From positions 682,001 to 746,000 of the forward strand of contig NZ_JACCCH010000001.1 in the NCBI RefSeq assembly GCF_013410945.1: a stretch of 64,000 nucleotides of DNA. The letters are read 5' to 3'. Position 1 is the stretch's first letter. Every line of letters begins with the position of its first letter. Source of the stretch: Leifsonia sp. AK011. GTDB taxonomy: Bacteria; Actinomycetota; Actinomycetes; Actinomycetales; Microbacteriaceae. The notes under the pieces are model-generated. The model did no database searches. It was not told where the DNA came from and was given only the letters and a program-made list of their open reading frames with translations. Shown here in pieces: positions 40,583 to 50,854 of the stretch. The position numbers and the translations under genes were made by a program.

Positions 40583-41065
40583 CTAGCCCTTGTAAGCGGC
40601 GAGCCCTGCCTGCACGACCGCGTCGGCCTCGGCCGCACCCTGCCAGCCGTCGACCTTGACCCACTTGCCGGGCTCGAGGTCCTTGTAGTGGGTGAAGAAG
40701 TGCTCGATCTCCTTCTTCGTGAACTCCGGAATGTCGTCGAGGTCCTGGATATGCGACCAGCGCGGGTCCTTCGCCTGCACGCAGATCACCTTGGCGTCGC
40801 TGCCACCGTCGTCCGTCATGTTGAAGACCGCGACGGGACGCACCGAGATTCCAACGCCCGGGAAGGTGGGGGCGTCGAGCAGGATGAGCGCGTCGACCGG
40901 GTCACCGTCGAGGCCGAGCGTGTGCTCGAAGAAGCCGTAATCGGTCGGGTACTGGAACGTCGTGAAGAGGTAGCGGTCGAGGAACACGCGACCGGTCTCG
41001 TGGTCCACCTCGTACTTGTTGCGGCTGCCCCGGGGAATCTCAACGATGACGTCGTAGGCGGTCAT
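40583..41065 (-). CDS. ppa: Inorganic pyrophosphatase
   Basis: 160 residues, family I soluble pyrophosphatase. Signature [17 protein letters not shown] and the metal site [12 protein letters not shown] (D-x-D-P-x-D) are intact, with [15 protein letters not shown] and [15 protein letters not shown]. It hydrolyses PPi to drive biosynthesis. SD AAGGAG. Divergent from tilS. Confidence 0.96.
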   Translation of the reverse strand: MTAYDVIVEIPRGSRNKYEVDHETGRVFLDRYLFTTFQYPTDYGFFEHTLGLDGDPVDALILLDAPTFPGVGISVRPVAVFNMTDDGGSDAKVICVQAKDPRWSHIQDLDDIPEFTKKEIEHFFTHYKDLEPGKWVKVDGWQGAAEADAVVQAGLAAYKG

Positions 41066-41103
41066 GGTGGGGTCTCCTTGAGGTGAGGGGCGGGATGCTG
41101 CAA

Positions 41104-41109
41104 TAACGT
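41104..41109 (+). promoter_or_regulatory. -10 hexamer TAACGT for tilS
   Basis: It lies 7 nt before ATG 41116, a leaderless arrangement. Confidence 0.5.
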
Positions 41110-41115
41110 TAGCGG

Positions 41116-42192
41116 ATGCCCCAGCGCCCCCGCCTCACGCCCGCGATCGCCGACATCCGGCGTGCAGTGCGCGAGTTGCTGCCGGAATCTCCTCTCCGCG
41201 ACATCCCAAATGCAGGCGATGCACGGCCCGACGTGCACGCACGCCCCGAGCTGGACAATCCGGCCTCTGGATCTCCTGCATTTGTGCACGGGGGGCTCGT
41301 GTTGGTTGCGCTCTCCGGGGGCCCCGACTCCCTCGCGCTCGCCGCGGCCGTCGCCTTCGAGGCGCCCCGCGCGGGCCTGAGCGCCGGTGCTGTGATCGTC
41401 GACCACGGCCTCCAACCCGAGTCGGCGGATGCCGCGGCGCAGGCAGCACGCCAGGCCACCGATCTCGGTCTCGACCCCGTCCTGGTGCTACCCGTCACGG
41501 TGGGCACCGTGGGTGGCCCGGAGGCCGCTGCCCGCACAGCCCGCTACACCGCCCTCGAGCAGGCCGCGCGCGAGACCGGCGCGTCCGCCGTCTTGCTCGG
41601 CCACACCCTCGACGACCAGGCCGAGACGGTCCTGCTCGGACTCGCACGGGGGAGTGGGGCGGCAAGCCTTCGTGGCATGGACGCGGTGACCGGGCTGTAC
41701 CGCAGACCGCTGCTGGGCATCCGTCGCTCGACAACGGTGCAGGCGTGCGCGGATGCCGGACTCGAGCCGTGGCACGACCCCCACAACGACGACCCCGCGT
41801 ACACCCGGGTGCGTGTGCGCCAGGCGGTGCTGCCGCTTCTTGAGCGTGAGCTCGGCCCTGGCATCCCGGAGGCGCTCGCCCGCACCGCGGAGCAGCTGCG
41901 CGAGGACTCCGATGCGCTCGACCACTTCGCCGAGGAGATCGCGGAGGACCTCGCCGAGCATTCCGAGGCCGGAATCGCCCTGCCCGTGAAGGCGCTCGCC
42001 GCCAACCCCGCCGCCCTGCGCCAGCGCCTCATCCGACTGGCCGTCGCGAGCGAGTTCCACGTATCGCTCAGCCGCGCCCAGACCCTCGAGGTAGCGCGCC
42101 TCGTGACCGAGTGGCACGGTCAGTCTGGCGTCGACCTGCCCGGGGTTAGGGTGGAGCGGCGGGACGGTTACCTGCACTTCACCGCGAGCTAA
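41116..42192 (+). CDS. tilS: tRNA(Ile)-lysidine synthase
   Basis: 358 residues. It converts the wobble C of the AUA-reading tRNA-Ile to lysidine with ATP. The PP-loop is S67-G-G-P-D-S; [19 protein letters not shown] and [16 protein letters not shown] are the usual downstream motifs. Residues about 30-58 ([20 protein letters not shown]...) are an extra segment between the normal N-terminal helix ([14 protein letters not shown]) and [11 protein letters not shown]. They are encoded by a palindromic repeat also found upstream of lysS. Likely still functional since the frame is intact. A GTG at 41284, inside the element, is an alternative start. Confidence 0.93.
   Translation: MPQRPRLTPAIADIRRAVRELLPESPLRDIPNAGDARPDVHARPELDNPASGSPAFVHGGLVLVALSGGPDSLALAAAVAFEAPRAGLSAGAVIVDHGLQPESADAAAQAARQATDLGLDPVLVLPVTVGTVGGPEAAARTARYTALEQAARETGASAVLLGHTLDDQAETVLLGLARGSGAASLRGMDAVTGLYRRPLLGIRRSTTVQACADAGLEPWHDPHNDDPAYTRVRVRQAVLPLLERELGPGIPEALARTAEQLREDSDALDHFAEEIAEDLAEHSEAGIALPVKALAANPAALRQRLIRLAVASEFHVSLSRAQTLEVARLVTEWHGQSGVDLPGVRVERRDGYLHFTAS
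41204..41286. repeat. TCCCAAATGCAGG palindromic element inside tilS
   Basis: 83 bp with TCCCAAATGCAGG at one end and CCTGCATTTG at the other, read in frame within tilS. Same ends and length as the element at 51777-51859. Confidence 0.7.
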
Positions 42193-42201
42193 GGAACGCT
42201 G

Positions 42202-42753
42202 ATGGAATTCTCCGACGTCGAGAACGACCTCGCCGAGATCCTCCTCACCGAAGAGGAGATCCACGCCAAGATCGAGGAGCTCGCCCGAGCCATCGAGGCC
42301 GACCACCAGGGCGAGAAGATCCTGCTCGTGGGTGTTCTGCGTGGTGCCGTCATGGTGATGGCGGACCTCGCGCGTGCCCTCAAAGTCGACATCGAGATGG
42401 ACTGGATGGCCGTCTCGTCGTACGGCGCCGGCACCCAGTCGAGCGGTGTCGTGCGCATCCTCAAGGACCTCGACTCCGACCTCACGGGTCGTCGGGTGCT
42501 CATCGTCGAGGACATCATCGACTCCGGTCTCACCCTCTCGTGGCTGCGCGCCAACCTCGAGAGCCGTGGTGCGAAGACCGTCGAGATCTGTGCCCTTCTC
42601 CGCAAGCCCGACGCGTTGAAGGTCGAGGTGGATGTCACGTACATCGGTTTCGACATTCCCAACAAGTTCGTCGTGGGCTACGGCCTCGACTACGCGGAGC
42701 AGTACCGCAACCTGCGCGGTGTAGCGGTGCTCGCGCCGCACGTCTACGAGTAG
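42202..42753 (+). CDS. hpt: Hypoxanthine phosphoribosyltransferase
   Basis: 183 residues. The PRPP-binding motif VLIVEDIIDSGLTLSW and the early LLVGVLRGAVMVMADLARAL loop identify a purine phosphoribosyltransferase; the C-terminus YGLDYAEQYRNLRGVAVLAP fits Hpt. It salvages hypoxanthine and guanine to IMP and GMP. Follows tilS by 9 nt. Confidence 0.95.
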   Translation: MEFSDVENDLAEILLTEEEIHAKIEELARAIEADHQGEKILLVGVLRGAVMVMADLARALKVDIEMDWMAVSSYGAGTQSSGVVRILKDLDSDLTGRRVLIVEDIIDSGLTLSWLRANLESRGAKTVEICALLRKPDALKVEVDVTYIGFDIPNKFVVGYGLDYAEQYRNLRGVAVLAPHVYE

Positions 42754-42787
42754 AGGTCCCTCGGCCGCTGCCGTGTCTCGGGGCTGC

Positions 42788-42863
42788 GGGGCGGGCCTGC
42801 GCCAGCAGGTCTCTGCCCGTAGACGCCCACCACGCCGGAGACCTGCTGGCGCAGGCCCGCCCC
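42788..42863. repeat. 76-bp conserved-loop hairpin A
   Basis: Perfect 26-bp stem (42788-42813 with 42838-42863) with a 24-nt loop. The 7 bp next to the loop (AGGTCTC/GAGACCT) and the loop are shared with hairpin B. It starts 35 nt after hpt, so it could also end the hpt transcript. Confidence 0.88.
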
Positions 42864-42887
42864 TCCGCACTTGCGCGGTCGTGGCTC

Positions 42888-42971
42888 GCACGAACGTTGC
42901 GGAGGAGGACGCGCCGCCCAGCGCCGCTCCGGAGCAACGACTGCCGCGTGTCATCCTCCGCAACGTCGTGC
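42888..42971. repeat. Long imperfect hairpin C
   Basis: Ends GCACGAACGTTGCGGAGGA and TCCTCCGCAACGTCGTGC pair over 18 bp with one bulged A, and pairing continues inward with small bulges (84 nt in all). Sequence unrelated to hairpins A and B. Confidence 0.75.
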
Positions 42972-42978
42972 GGTGGTG

Positions 42979-43017
42979 GGTTTCGATAACGCCGGGCTTC
43001 GCCGCGGCTACTCAACC
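42979..43017 (+). repeat. GGTTTCGATAAC...CTACTCAACC palindrome, single copy
   Basis: 39 bp, almost identical to the minus-strand unit at 10529-10569 apart from two missing bases in the internal hairpin. Confidence 0.82.
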
Positions 43018-43134
43018 AACGGACCGACCAACCAACGGACCAACCAGCGCCTACCCATCCTCTCCAAAGGCCTGGGACGGGATGCACCCCCTGCCGTGCC
43101 ACGGGCGGTACCTCCCTGCCGCGACATGTACGGA

Positions 43135-43210
43135 GGGTGGGCCCTGTCTTGAGAGGTCTCCGGTGTGGTGGGCGTCTACGGGCAGAGACCTCTCAAGACA
43201 GGGCCCACCC
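43135..43210. repeat. 76-bp conserved-loop hairpin B
   Basis: Perfect 26-bp stem (43135-43160 with 43185-43210) with a 24-nt loop. In inverted orientation to hairpin A: the loop differs from A at one base, the outer 19 bp differ at about ten positions, all compensated. Confidence 0.88.
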
Positions 43211-43228
43211 GGAGCCCCGCAACACCGA

Positions 43229-43277
43229 AGCGTCAAGCGCTGTGTTCTCCGCTTCGCTTGACGCTACGCGTCAAGCG
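43229..43277. repeat. Triple GCGTCAAGCG repeat upstream of ftsH
   Basis: AGCGTCAAGCG at 43229-43239, its inverse at 43255-43265, and the direct form again at 43268-43277, so alternative hairpins can form. Confidence 0.6.
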
Positions 43278-43308
43278 AACGTGCAGCCCGCGCACAGTAG
43301 TCGCCCGG

Positions 43309-43314
43309 TAGCCT
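43309..43314 (+). promoter_or_regulatory. Probable -10 TAGCCT of ftsH
   Basis: It predicts a start near 43321 and a leader of about 47 nt carrying the SD GGGGCGGA. Confidence 0.45.
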
Positions 43315-43367
43315 TGCTGGAAGTTTCTCAAGCAGGAAGGTGCCGCGCCTCGTGGGGGCGGAATGAC

Positions 43368-45377
<2,010 letters not shown>

Positions 45378-45388
45378 CGCCCGCACTG

Positions 45389-45958
45389 ATGGCCTTCGAT
45401 TCACTGGGTATCGAGACGGCCGTAGCCGGAATCCTCTCCGCGATCGGTGAGGACACCGGCAGGCCGGGTCTCGCGGACACGCCGAAGCGCGTGGCGCAGG
45501 CCTACGCCGAGTTCTTCTCCGGCGTCGGCGTCGACCCCCGGATGCATCTTGCCGAGGCTGTCGACGTCGAGCCCGGGCAGCGCGGCGAGCTGGTACTTCT
45601 CCGTGGGCTGGACTTCCGTTCCGTCTGCGAGCACCACCTGTTGCCGTTCCTCGGCACGGCGCACGTTGCCTACGTCCCGGGCGATCGCATCGTCGGTCTG
45701 GGCAGTCTCGCGCGCGTCGTCGAGACGCTCGCGTCTCGCCCGCAACTGCAGGAGCGCCTCACGGAGGAGATCGCGGATGCCATCTCCGACGGCCTTGGTG
45801 CTGCGGGTGTGCTCGTGGTGCTCGACGCGGTGCATGGTTGCGTCACCACGCGCGGACCCCGCCAGGTGAACAGCTCGACCGTGACGATGGCCTCCCGCGG
45901 AACCCTCGCAGACCCGGCGCAGCGCGCCGAGGTCACAACCCTGATCGGGGCTGCATGA
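45389..45958 (+). CDS. folE: GTP cyclohydrolase I
   Basis: 189 residues. Makes dihydroneopterin triphosphate from GTP, the first step of folate synthesis. Zinc ligands in RSVCEHHLLPFLG (Cys81 and His) and HGCVTTRGPRQ (Cys) are intact, with IVGLGSLARVVE. ATG 45389 lies 11 nt after ftsH; ATGA overlap with folP. Confidence 0.96.
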   Translation: MAFDSLGIETAVAGILSAIGEDTGRPGLADTPKRVAQAYAEFFSGVGVDPRMHLAEAVDVEPGQRGELVLLRGLDFRSVCEHHLLPFLGTAHVAYVPGDRIVGLGSLARVVETLASRPQLQERLTEEIADAISDGLGAAGVLVVLDAVHGCVTTRGPRQVNSSTVTMASRGTLADPAQRAEVTTLIGAA

Positions 45959-46740
45959 CGTTCATCCTGGGAATCCTCAACGTGACACCCGATTCGTTCA
46001 GCGATGGCGGGCGGTTCGATTCAGTCGCTGAGGCGGTGGCGGAGGGCATCCGCCTACGGGACCTCGGGGCCGACCTCGTGGACGTTGGTGGCGAGTCGAC
46101 GCGTCCGGGCGCTGCTCGAGTGAGCGTCGAGGAGGAGCAGGCACGCGTCATCCCCGTGATCCGCGGGCTCGTCGCGGCCCGGGTGGAGGTGAGCGTCGAC
46201 ACCATGAACTCGAGCACCGCACTCGCAGCGGCGGATGCCGGGGCATCCATCATCAACGATGTCTCCGGTGGTCTCGCCGACCCCCGCATGCTGCAGGTCA
46301 TCGCGAACACGCGCCTCACCTACATCGCCTCGCACTGGCGTGGCCCGAGCGACTCAGACGCGAAGTACGGCGACGTGGTCGAGGATGTGCGCAACGAGCT
46401 GCGGTACCGGCTGGCCGAGATGGCCGTGTACGGGATCGACCCCGGGCGCGTCATCCTCGATCCCGGGCTCGGTTTCGCGAAGGATGCGGAGCACAACTGG
46501 CAGCTGCTGTCGCGGCTCGAGGAGCTCGAGACGCTGGGGCAGCCTCTCCTCATCGGGGCATCGCGCAAGCGGTTCCTCTCGAAATGGGGCACGAGCCCCG
46601 AACAGCGGGATCCCGCGACCGCTGTCATCAGCGCGCTTGCCGCCCAGGCCGGAGCCTGGGGCGTGCGGGTGCACGACGTCGAATCGACCCGCCGCGCCCT
46701 CGAGGTGCAGGCGGCCTGGAAGAGCGGAATCGCACGATGA
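45955..46740 (+). CDS. folP: Dihydropteroate synthase
   Basis: 261 residues, TIM barrel. Motifs LNVTPDSFSDGGRF, DLVDVGGESTRPGA, NDVSGGLADP, DPGLGFAKDAEHNW and the C-terminal VHDV. Condenses dihydropterin pyrophosphate with p-aminobenzoate; the sulfonamide target. Coupled to folE and folB by ATGA overlaps. Confidence 0.96.
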   Translation: MTFILGILNVTPDSFSDGGRFDSVAEAVAEGIRLRDLGADLVDVGGESTRPGAARVSVEEEQARVIPVIRGLVAARVEVSVDTMNSSTALAAADAGASIINDVSGGLADPRMLQVIANTRLTYIASHWRGPSDSDAKYGDVVEDVRNELRYRLAEMAVYGIDPGRVILDPGLGFAKDAEHNWQLLSRLEELETLGQPLLIGASRKRFLSKWGTSPEQRDPATAVISALAAQAGAWGVRVHDVESTRRALEVQAAWKSGIAR

Positions 46741-47135
46741 ATCCTCTGGACGAGATCACCCTGACCGGCCTGCGGGCCAACGCTTTCCACGGCGTGCTCG
46801 AGCAGGAGCGCCGCACCGGCCAGGTCTTCATCATCGACGTGACCGTGTTTCTGCCGTTGGCGGATGCCGCCTCCGGTGACGACCTCGATCGCACCATCCA
46901 CTACGGGGAGCTGGCCGAGCGCATCGTCGCCGCGGTGGAGAGCGACCCCGTCGACCTCATCGAGACGGTTGCCGAGCGTGTGGCGCAGATCGTGCTCGAC
47001 TACGAGCTCGCCGTGTTCACCAAGGTCACTGTGCACAAGCCGAGTGCGCCCATCGCGGTGCCGTTCGACGACGTGTCGGTCACCATCAATCGCGGTCGCG
47101 CGCCGAGTGCGGGGCCGGTCGGGTTCAGCGCGTGA
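46737..47135 (+). CDS. folB: Dihydroneopterin aldolase
   Basis: 132 residues. LTGLRANAFHGVLEQERRTG, FIIDVTVFLP and TIHYGELAERIV are the family signatures. Cleaves dihydroneopterin to hydroxymethyl-dihydropterin and glycolaldehyde. Overlaps folP (ATGA) and folK (GTGA). Confidence 0.95.
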   Translation: MNPLDEITLTGLRANAFHGVLEQERRTGQVFIIDVTVFLPLADAASGDDLDRTIHYGELAERIVAAVESDPVDLIETVAERVAQIVLDYELAVFTKVTVHKPSAPIAVPFDDVSVTINRGRAPSAGPVGFSA

Positions 47136-47602
47136 CGCCCCGCGTCGTCATCGCCTTCGGCAGCAATCTCGGTGATCGGGCCGAGACGATCGTGGCTGCC
47201 GCGCGCGAGATCGCGGACCTGCCGGGCATCGAGCTGACCGCTCTCTCGTCCCTGCATGAGACGCCGGCCCTCAAGCCTCACGGCGTGGATTTCGCCGCGC
47301 CCGCATATCTGAACGCGATCGCGATCGTCGAGACCGACCTCGACCCTCACGAACTGCTCGCGCGACTCCGCGAGATCGAGCAGCAGCACGGTCGCGTGCG
47401 CGAGGAGCGTTGGGGTGACCGCACCCTCGACCTCGACATCATCGATGCGGACGGCATGGCCGTGACGACGGATGACCTCACCCTGCCGCATCCCCGGGCC
47501 CACGAACGGGCCTTCGTGCTCGAACCCTGGCTCGAGGTCGACCCGGAGGCGGTGCTCTCGGGCCGACGCGTGAGCGACCTCCTTGCGGAGGCACCTCGAT
47601 GA
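47132..47602 (+). CDS. folK: HPPK, 6-hydroxymethyl-dihydropterin pyrophosphokinase
   Basis: 156 residues. AFGSNLGDR at the start, EQQHGRVREERWGDRTLDLDI and LPHPRAHERAFVLEPW are the pterin- and ATP-binding signatures. GTG start overlaps folB stop. Completes folE-P-B-K. Confidence 0.96.
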   Translation: MTPRVVIAFGSNLGDRAETIVAAAREIADLPGIELTALSSLHETPALKPHGVDFAAPAYLNAIAIVETDLDPHELLARLREIEQQHGRVREERWGDRTLDLDIIDADGMAVTTDDLTLPHPRAHERAFVLEPWLEVDPEAVLSGRRVSDLLAEAPR

Positions 47603-48081
47603 CCAGGACCAAGCCGCTCCATCTCGTTCTGCTCGCCCTCTTCGGCGGCACGATCGCGTGGTTCGTCGAGACGCTCCTCGCGTCGACGGGTCGCGCCGTG
47701 GTCATCCCGCCGGTGACGCTGAGCTTCGCGCTCGCCCTCATCGGCGCGATCGTGGTCGTGATGGCTCTGCCGGTGCGACGGGTCGCGCGGCGGGTCGAGG
47801 GCGCCCGCGTCGACCCCTTCTACGCGACGCGCGTGGTCATGCTCGCGAAGGCGTCGAGTCTCAGCGGCGCGCTCCTCGGCGGCGGAAGCCTCGGCATCAC
47901 CGCCTACCTCCTGAGTCGCTCCGTGGTGCCCGGGGTAGGCTCGGTGGGGCTGGCGATCGCGGCCGCGGTCGGTGCCATCGTGCTGCTGGCCTGCGGTCTC
48001 GTGGCCGAGCAGATGTGCGCGATTCCGCCCGATGACGACGACTCCAACGAGGGTCGTCCCAACCCCGGAGGCCTCTCGTGA
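47599..48081 (+). CDS. DUF3180 membrane protein
   Basis: 160 residues with four transmembrane helices in two pairs; the loop RRVEGARVDPFYATRVVMLAKASSL is the DUF3180 hallmark. Always found next to folK in actinobacteria; function unknown. ATGA overlaps on both sides. Confidence 0.9.
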   Translation: MTRTKPLHLVLLALFGGTIAWFVETLLASTGRAVVIPPVTLSFALALIGAIVVVMALPVRRVARRVEGARVDPFYATRVVMLAKASSLSGALLGGGSLGITAYLLSRSVVPGVGSVGLAIAAAVGAIVLLACGLVAEQMCAIPPDDDDSNEGRPNPGGLS

Positions 48082-48557
48082 CTCTCGAACTGCCCGACAC
48101 GCAGTGGCGGCGGGTATCGCCGAAGTACATCGTGGTCGACCTCGTCGGCACCCTCGTCATGGGGATCATCGTCGTGGGTGGAGCGTCGATCGCCCCGGCA
48201 GTGAGTGGCAACGTGTGGCTGTGGTTCATCCCCGGGTCCCTCGCCGTCGTGTTTCTCGTGACCCTCGCGATCACCCCGCGGCGTGTTCGTGCGATCGGGT
48301 ACCAGCTGCGGGAGGATGACCTGCTGTTTCGCCGGGGCATCCTGTTCCAGCGTTTCGTGTCGGTGCCCTACGGGCGGATGCAGCTGGTCGACGTCAATCG
48401 TGGGCCGCTCGCCCGCGCGGTCGGTCTCAGCGAACTCAAGTTCGTGACCGCGGCGGCCGCGACGGGTGTGACGGTGCCGGGGCTACCCGAGGCGGAGGCT
48501 GAGGAGCTGCGCGACCGCCTCGTCGGACTCGCCGAGAGCCGTCGGGCCGGGCTATGA
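48078..48557 (+). CDS. PH domain-containing membrane protein (YdbS-like)
   Basis: 159 residues. Two N-terminal helices (about 20-40 and 46-66) and one bacterial PH (bPH2) domain with the signature LLFRRGILFQRFVSVPYGRMQLVDVNRG. Paired with the next gene like YdbS/YdbT of Bacillus. Role at the membrane unknown. Confidence 0.9.
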   Translation: MTLELPDTQWRRVSPKYIVVDLVGTLVMGIIVVGGASIAPAVSGNVWLWFIPGSLAVVFLVTLAITPRRVRAIGYQLREDDLLFRRGILFQRFVSVPYGRMQLVDVNRGPLARAVGLSELKFVTAAAATGVTVPGLPEAEAEELRDRLVGLAESRRAGL

Positions 48558-50122
48558 CGGACCTTCCCCCGCCCGAATCGCCAGCGCCGGCACCGCCGCC
48601 CACGGGCGTCACGGAACCCGGGAAGGATCGCCTCGCCGACGGCGAGTGGCACCGCCTCCACCCCGCGACCCCTCTGCTGCGCGGCGGCATCGCCTTCGTC
48701 GCGATCCTCGGTGTGATCGTGGTCAACCTGCGCGACATCGTGATCGACATCGTCTTCGGCGGGCCCGACTTCGAGGAGGACTACAACCCGGTCACGTTCA
48801 TCCTCGAGCACGACTTCCTCGGCTGGGTGATCCTCGCGATCATCGGGGGATTGCTCCTCACGATCGCGGGGTTCTGGTTGTCGTGGCGGATGCATACCTT
48901 CCGAATCACCGATCAGCTCGTGGAGGTGCGCAGCGGCATCCTGTTCCGCACGCACCGCCGCGGGCGGCTCGACCGCATCCAGGGCATCAACATCGTGCAC
49001 CCGTTCCTCGCCCGGCTGGTCGGGGCGGCGAAGCTCGAGGTCTCGGTCGCGGGGGAGGACGCCAACATCCCGCTCGCCTACCTGGGTTCCTCGGCTGCCG
49101 ACGAACTGCGCCGCGAGATCCTGCTGCTGGCGTCGGGAACTCGACAGACGGATGCCACGGCGCCAGCAGCCGCGAGCTCCGGCTCCCTCGTCAGTGACCG
49201 CGTCAACGACCTGCTCGCACCCGAACTCGACCCGACGCTCGCGCCCCCGGAGTCGGTCGTGAAGATCCACCCGGGTCGCCTCGTGGGGTCGCTCCTGCTT
49301 AGTGTGAGCACGATCGTGGCGATCGCTGTCGTCGCCGTGCTCATCACGTTCGGGGTCCGGCTCGGAAGCGGCGTCGTCGTGCTGGGTCTCATCCCCGCCG
49401 TGATTGGCTATGCGAGCTTCTACTTCTCGCGCATCACGCGGTCGCTGCGCTACAGCATCGCGTCCACTCCCGACGGCGTCCGAGTCGGATTCGGACTGCT
49501 GTCGACGAGCAACGACACCCTGCCGCCCGGGCGCATCCACGCGGTGATGGTCAGCCAGCCGCTGCTGTGGCGTCTCACCGGATGGTGGGAGATCAAGATC
49601 AACCGGGCATCCACCTCCTCTGCGCAGGGCGCCGCGGGCCAGGCGAACACCACGATCCTCCCGGTCGGCACGATGGCCGATGTGCGCAAGGTGCTCGAAC
49701 TCGTGCTGCCCGGCATGCTCGACGACCTCGATCTCGTGGAGCGCTCGATCGTGTCGCGCGGCGACGACGACTTCACCACATCGCCGCGGCGGGCGGCGAT
49801 CGTGCGCTGGTTCTCGTGGCGGCGCAACGGCTTCACGCAGACGTCGAACGCGGTGCTCCTGCGACGGGGAGCGATCTGGCGTGACCTTGTAGTCGTGCCC
49901 AAGGCGCGGATGCAGAGCATCGCGCTCACGCGCGGGCCCCTCGGTCGTCGCCTGCGTGTCGCGCGAGTGCGGGTTCACACCGTGGCTGGCCCCATCTCCG
50001 CCTCCGTGGGCGCGATCGATCAGAACGACGCCGTCGAGTTCTTCGAGTCGCTCGCGCGAGAGGCCGTGGCCGCTGGCCAGGCCGACCGCAGCCACCGGTG
50101 GCGCGAGGAGGGCACGCCGTGA
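48554..50122 (+). CDS. Multi-PH domain membrane protein (YdbT-like)
   Basis: 522 residues. Pro-rich N-terminus, four hydrophobic helices, and three bPH2 repeats, each with an RxGxxFRxxxRVxxxRIQ-type core: VRSGILFRTHRRGRLDRIQG near 125, GFGLLSTSNDTLPPGRIHAV near 315 and LRRGAIWRDLVVVPKARMQS near 436. Coupled to the YdbS-like gene and the DUF2520 gene. Confidence 0.9.
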   Translation: MTDLPPPESPAPAPPPTGVTEPGKDRLADGEWHRLHPATPLLRGGIAFVAILGVIVVNLRDIVIDIVFGGPDFEEDYNPVTFILEHDFLGWVILAIIGGLLLTIAGFWLSWRMHTFRITDQLVEVRSGILFRTHRRGRLDRIQGINIVHPFLARLVGAAKLEVSVAGEDANIPLAYLGSSAADELRREILLLASGTRQTDATAPAAASSGSLVSDRVNDLLAPELDPTLAPPESVVKIHPGRLVGSLLLSVSTIVAIAVVAVLITFGVRLGSGVVVLGLIPAVIGYASFYFSRITRSLRYSIASTPDGVRVGFGLLSTSNDTLPPGRIHAVMVSQPLLWRLTGWWEIKINRASTSSAQGAAGQANTTILPVGTMADVRKVLELVLPGMLDDLDLVERSIVSRGDDDFTTSPRRAAIVRWFSWRRNGFTQTSNAVLLRRGAIWRDLVVVPKARMQSIALTRGPLGRRLRVARVRVHTVAGPISASVGAIDQNDAVEFFESLAREAVAAGQADRSHRWREEGTP

Positions 50123-50835
50123 CCGCGGCCGGCCGGCTCGGGGTCGGCATCATCGGTGCAGGCCGCGTAGGGCCCGTGCTCGGGGCTGGTCTCTCGGCGG
50201 CCGGGCATGCCATCACGGGCATCGCGACCCTCACCGAGTCCAACCGCGAGCGCGCGCAGGCGATGCTTCCGGATGCCCCGATCCTTGAGATCCCTCAGCT
50301 CATCGAGCGCAGCGAACTTGTGCTCCTCGCCATCCCCGAGTCGCAGATCGAGGCGCTCGTCGCCGGTCTCGCCGCGACCGGTACGTGGCAGCCGGGCCAG
50401 CTCCTGATGCACACCGCGGCCGGTCTCGGCTACGGGGTGCTCCAGCCGGCGACCCTGCAGGGCGTGATTCCGCTCGCCGTGCATCCGGCGATGTCCTTCA
50501 CGGGGACGAGCATGGACCTCGTGCGACTGCGGGAGAGCTTCTGTGCGGTGACCGCCCCGACCCCGGTTCTGCCCATCGCCCAGGCACTCGTCGTCGAGCT
50601 CGGCGCGGAACCCTTCGTGGTGGCCGAGGCCGATCGTGCCGCGTACGCGGAGGCGATTTCCACAGCCACGAGCTTCTCCTCGGAGATCGTCCGCCAGTCG
50701 ATCGACCTTCTCGCCGGCATCGGTCTCGAGGCCCCCGGTGCCGTCATTGCGCCGCTCGTGCGTTCGGCCGTCGAGAACGCGCTGCACTCGCCCCCGACGG
50801 CGGCGCAGTTCCCACCGGACCCCGACTTCCCTTGA
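50119..50835 (+). CDS. Rossmann-like/DUF2520 protein
   Basis: 238 residues. N-terminal NAD(P)-binding motif GVGIIGAGRVGPVLGAGLSA and C-terminal DUF2520 helical domain (AVHPAMSFTGTSMDL..., AEADRAAYAEAISTATSFSS). The fold resembles ketopantoate reductase and ProC, and the gene lies directly upstream of panC, so a role in pantothenate synthesis is plausible but unproven. GTGA overlap with the previous gene. Confidence 0.88.
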   Translation: MTAAGRLGVGIIGAGRVGPVLGAGLSAAGHAITGIATLTESNRERAQAMLPDAPILEIPQLIERSELVLLAIPESQIEALVAGLAATGTWQPGQLLMHTAAGLGYGVLQPATLQGVIPLAVHPAMSFTGTSMDLVRLRESFCAVTAPTPVLPIAQALVVELGAEPFVVAEADRAAYAEAISTATSFSSEIVRQSIDLLAGIGLEAPGAVIAPLVRSAVENALHSPPTAAQFPPDPDFP

Positions 50836-50842
50836 GTGCCCC

Positions 50843-50848
50843 TACGAT
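50843..50848 (+). promoter_or_regulatory. -10 hexamer TACGAT for panC
   Basis: It lies 7 nt before GTG 50855, so panC may have its own leaderless transcript in addition to operon readthrough. Confidence 0.5.
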
Positions 50849-50854
50849 CGACAG

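Larger units (their letters stand above)
42754..43367. other. 614-bp intergenic region dense in inverted repeats
   Basis: No coding region is supported here. In order it holds hairpin A, a long imperfect hairpin, one GGTTTCGATAAC palindrome, a short CCAACGGACCgacc direct repeat (43015-43046), hairpin B, a triple GCGTCAAGCG repeat and the ftsH promoter. The in-frame extension of ftsH back to 43137 is spurious because it runs through hairpin B. Confidence 0.8.

Noticed and set aside
43137-43367. Long N-terminal extension of FtsH
   Set aside because: The frame is open, but it runs through hairpin B and other repeats, has no FtsH-like sequence and lacks an RBS; ATG 43368 has SD and normal length.
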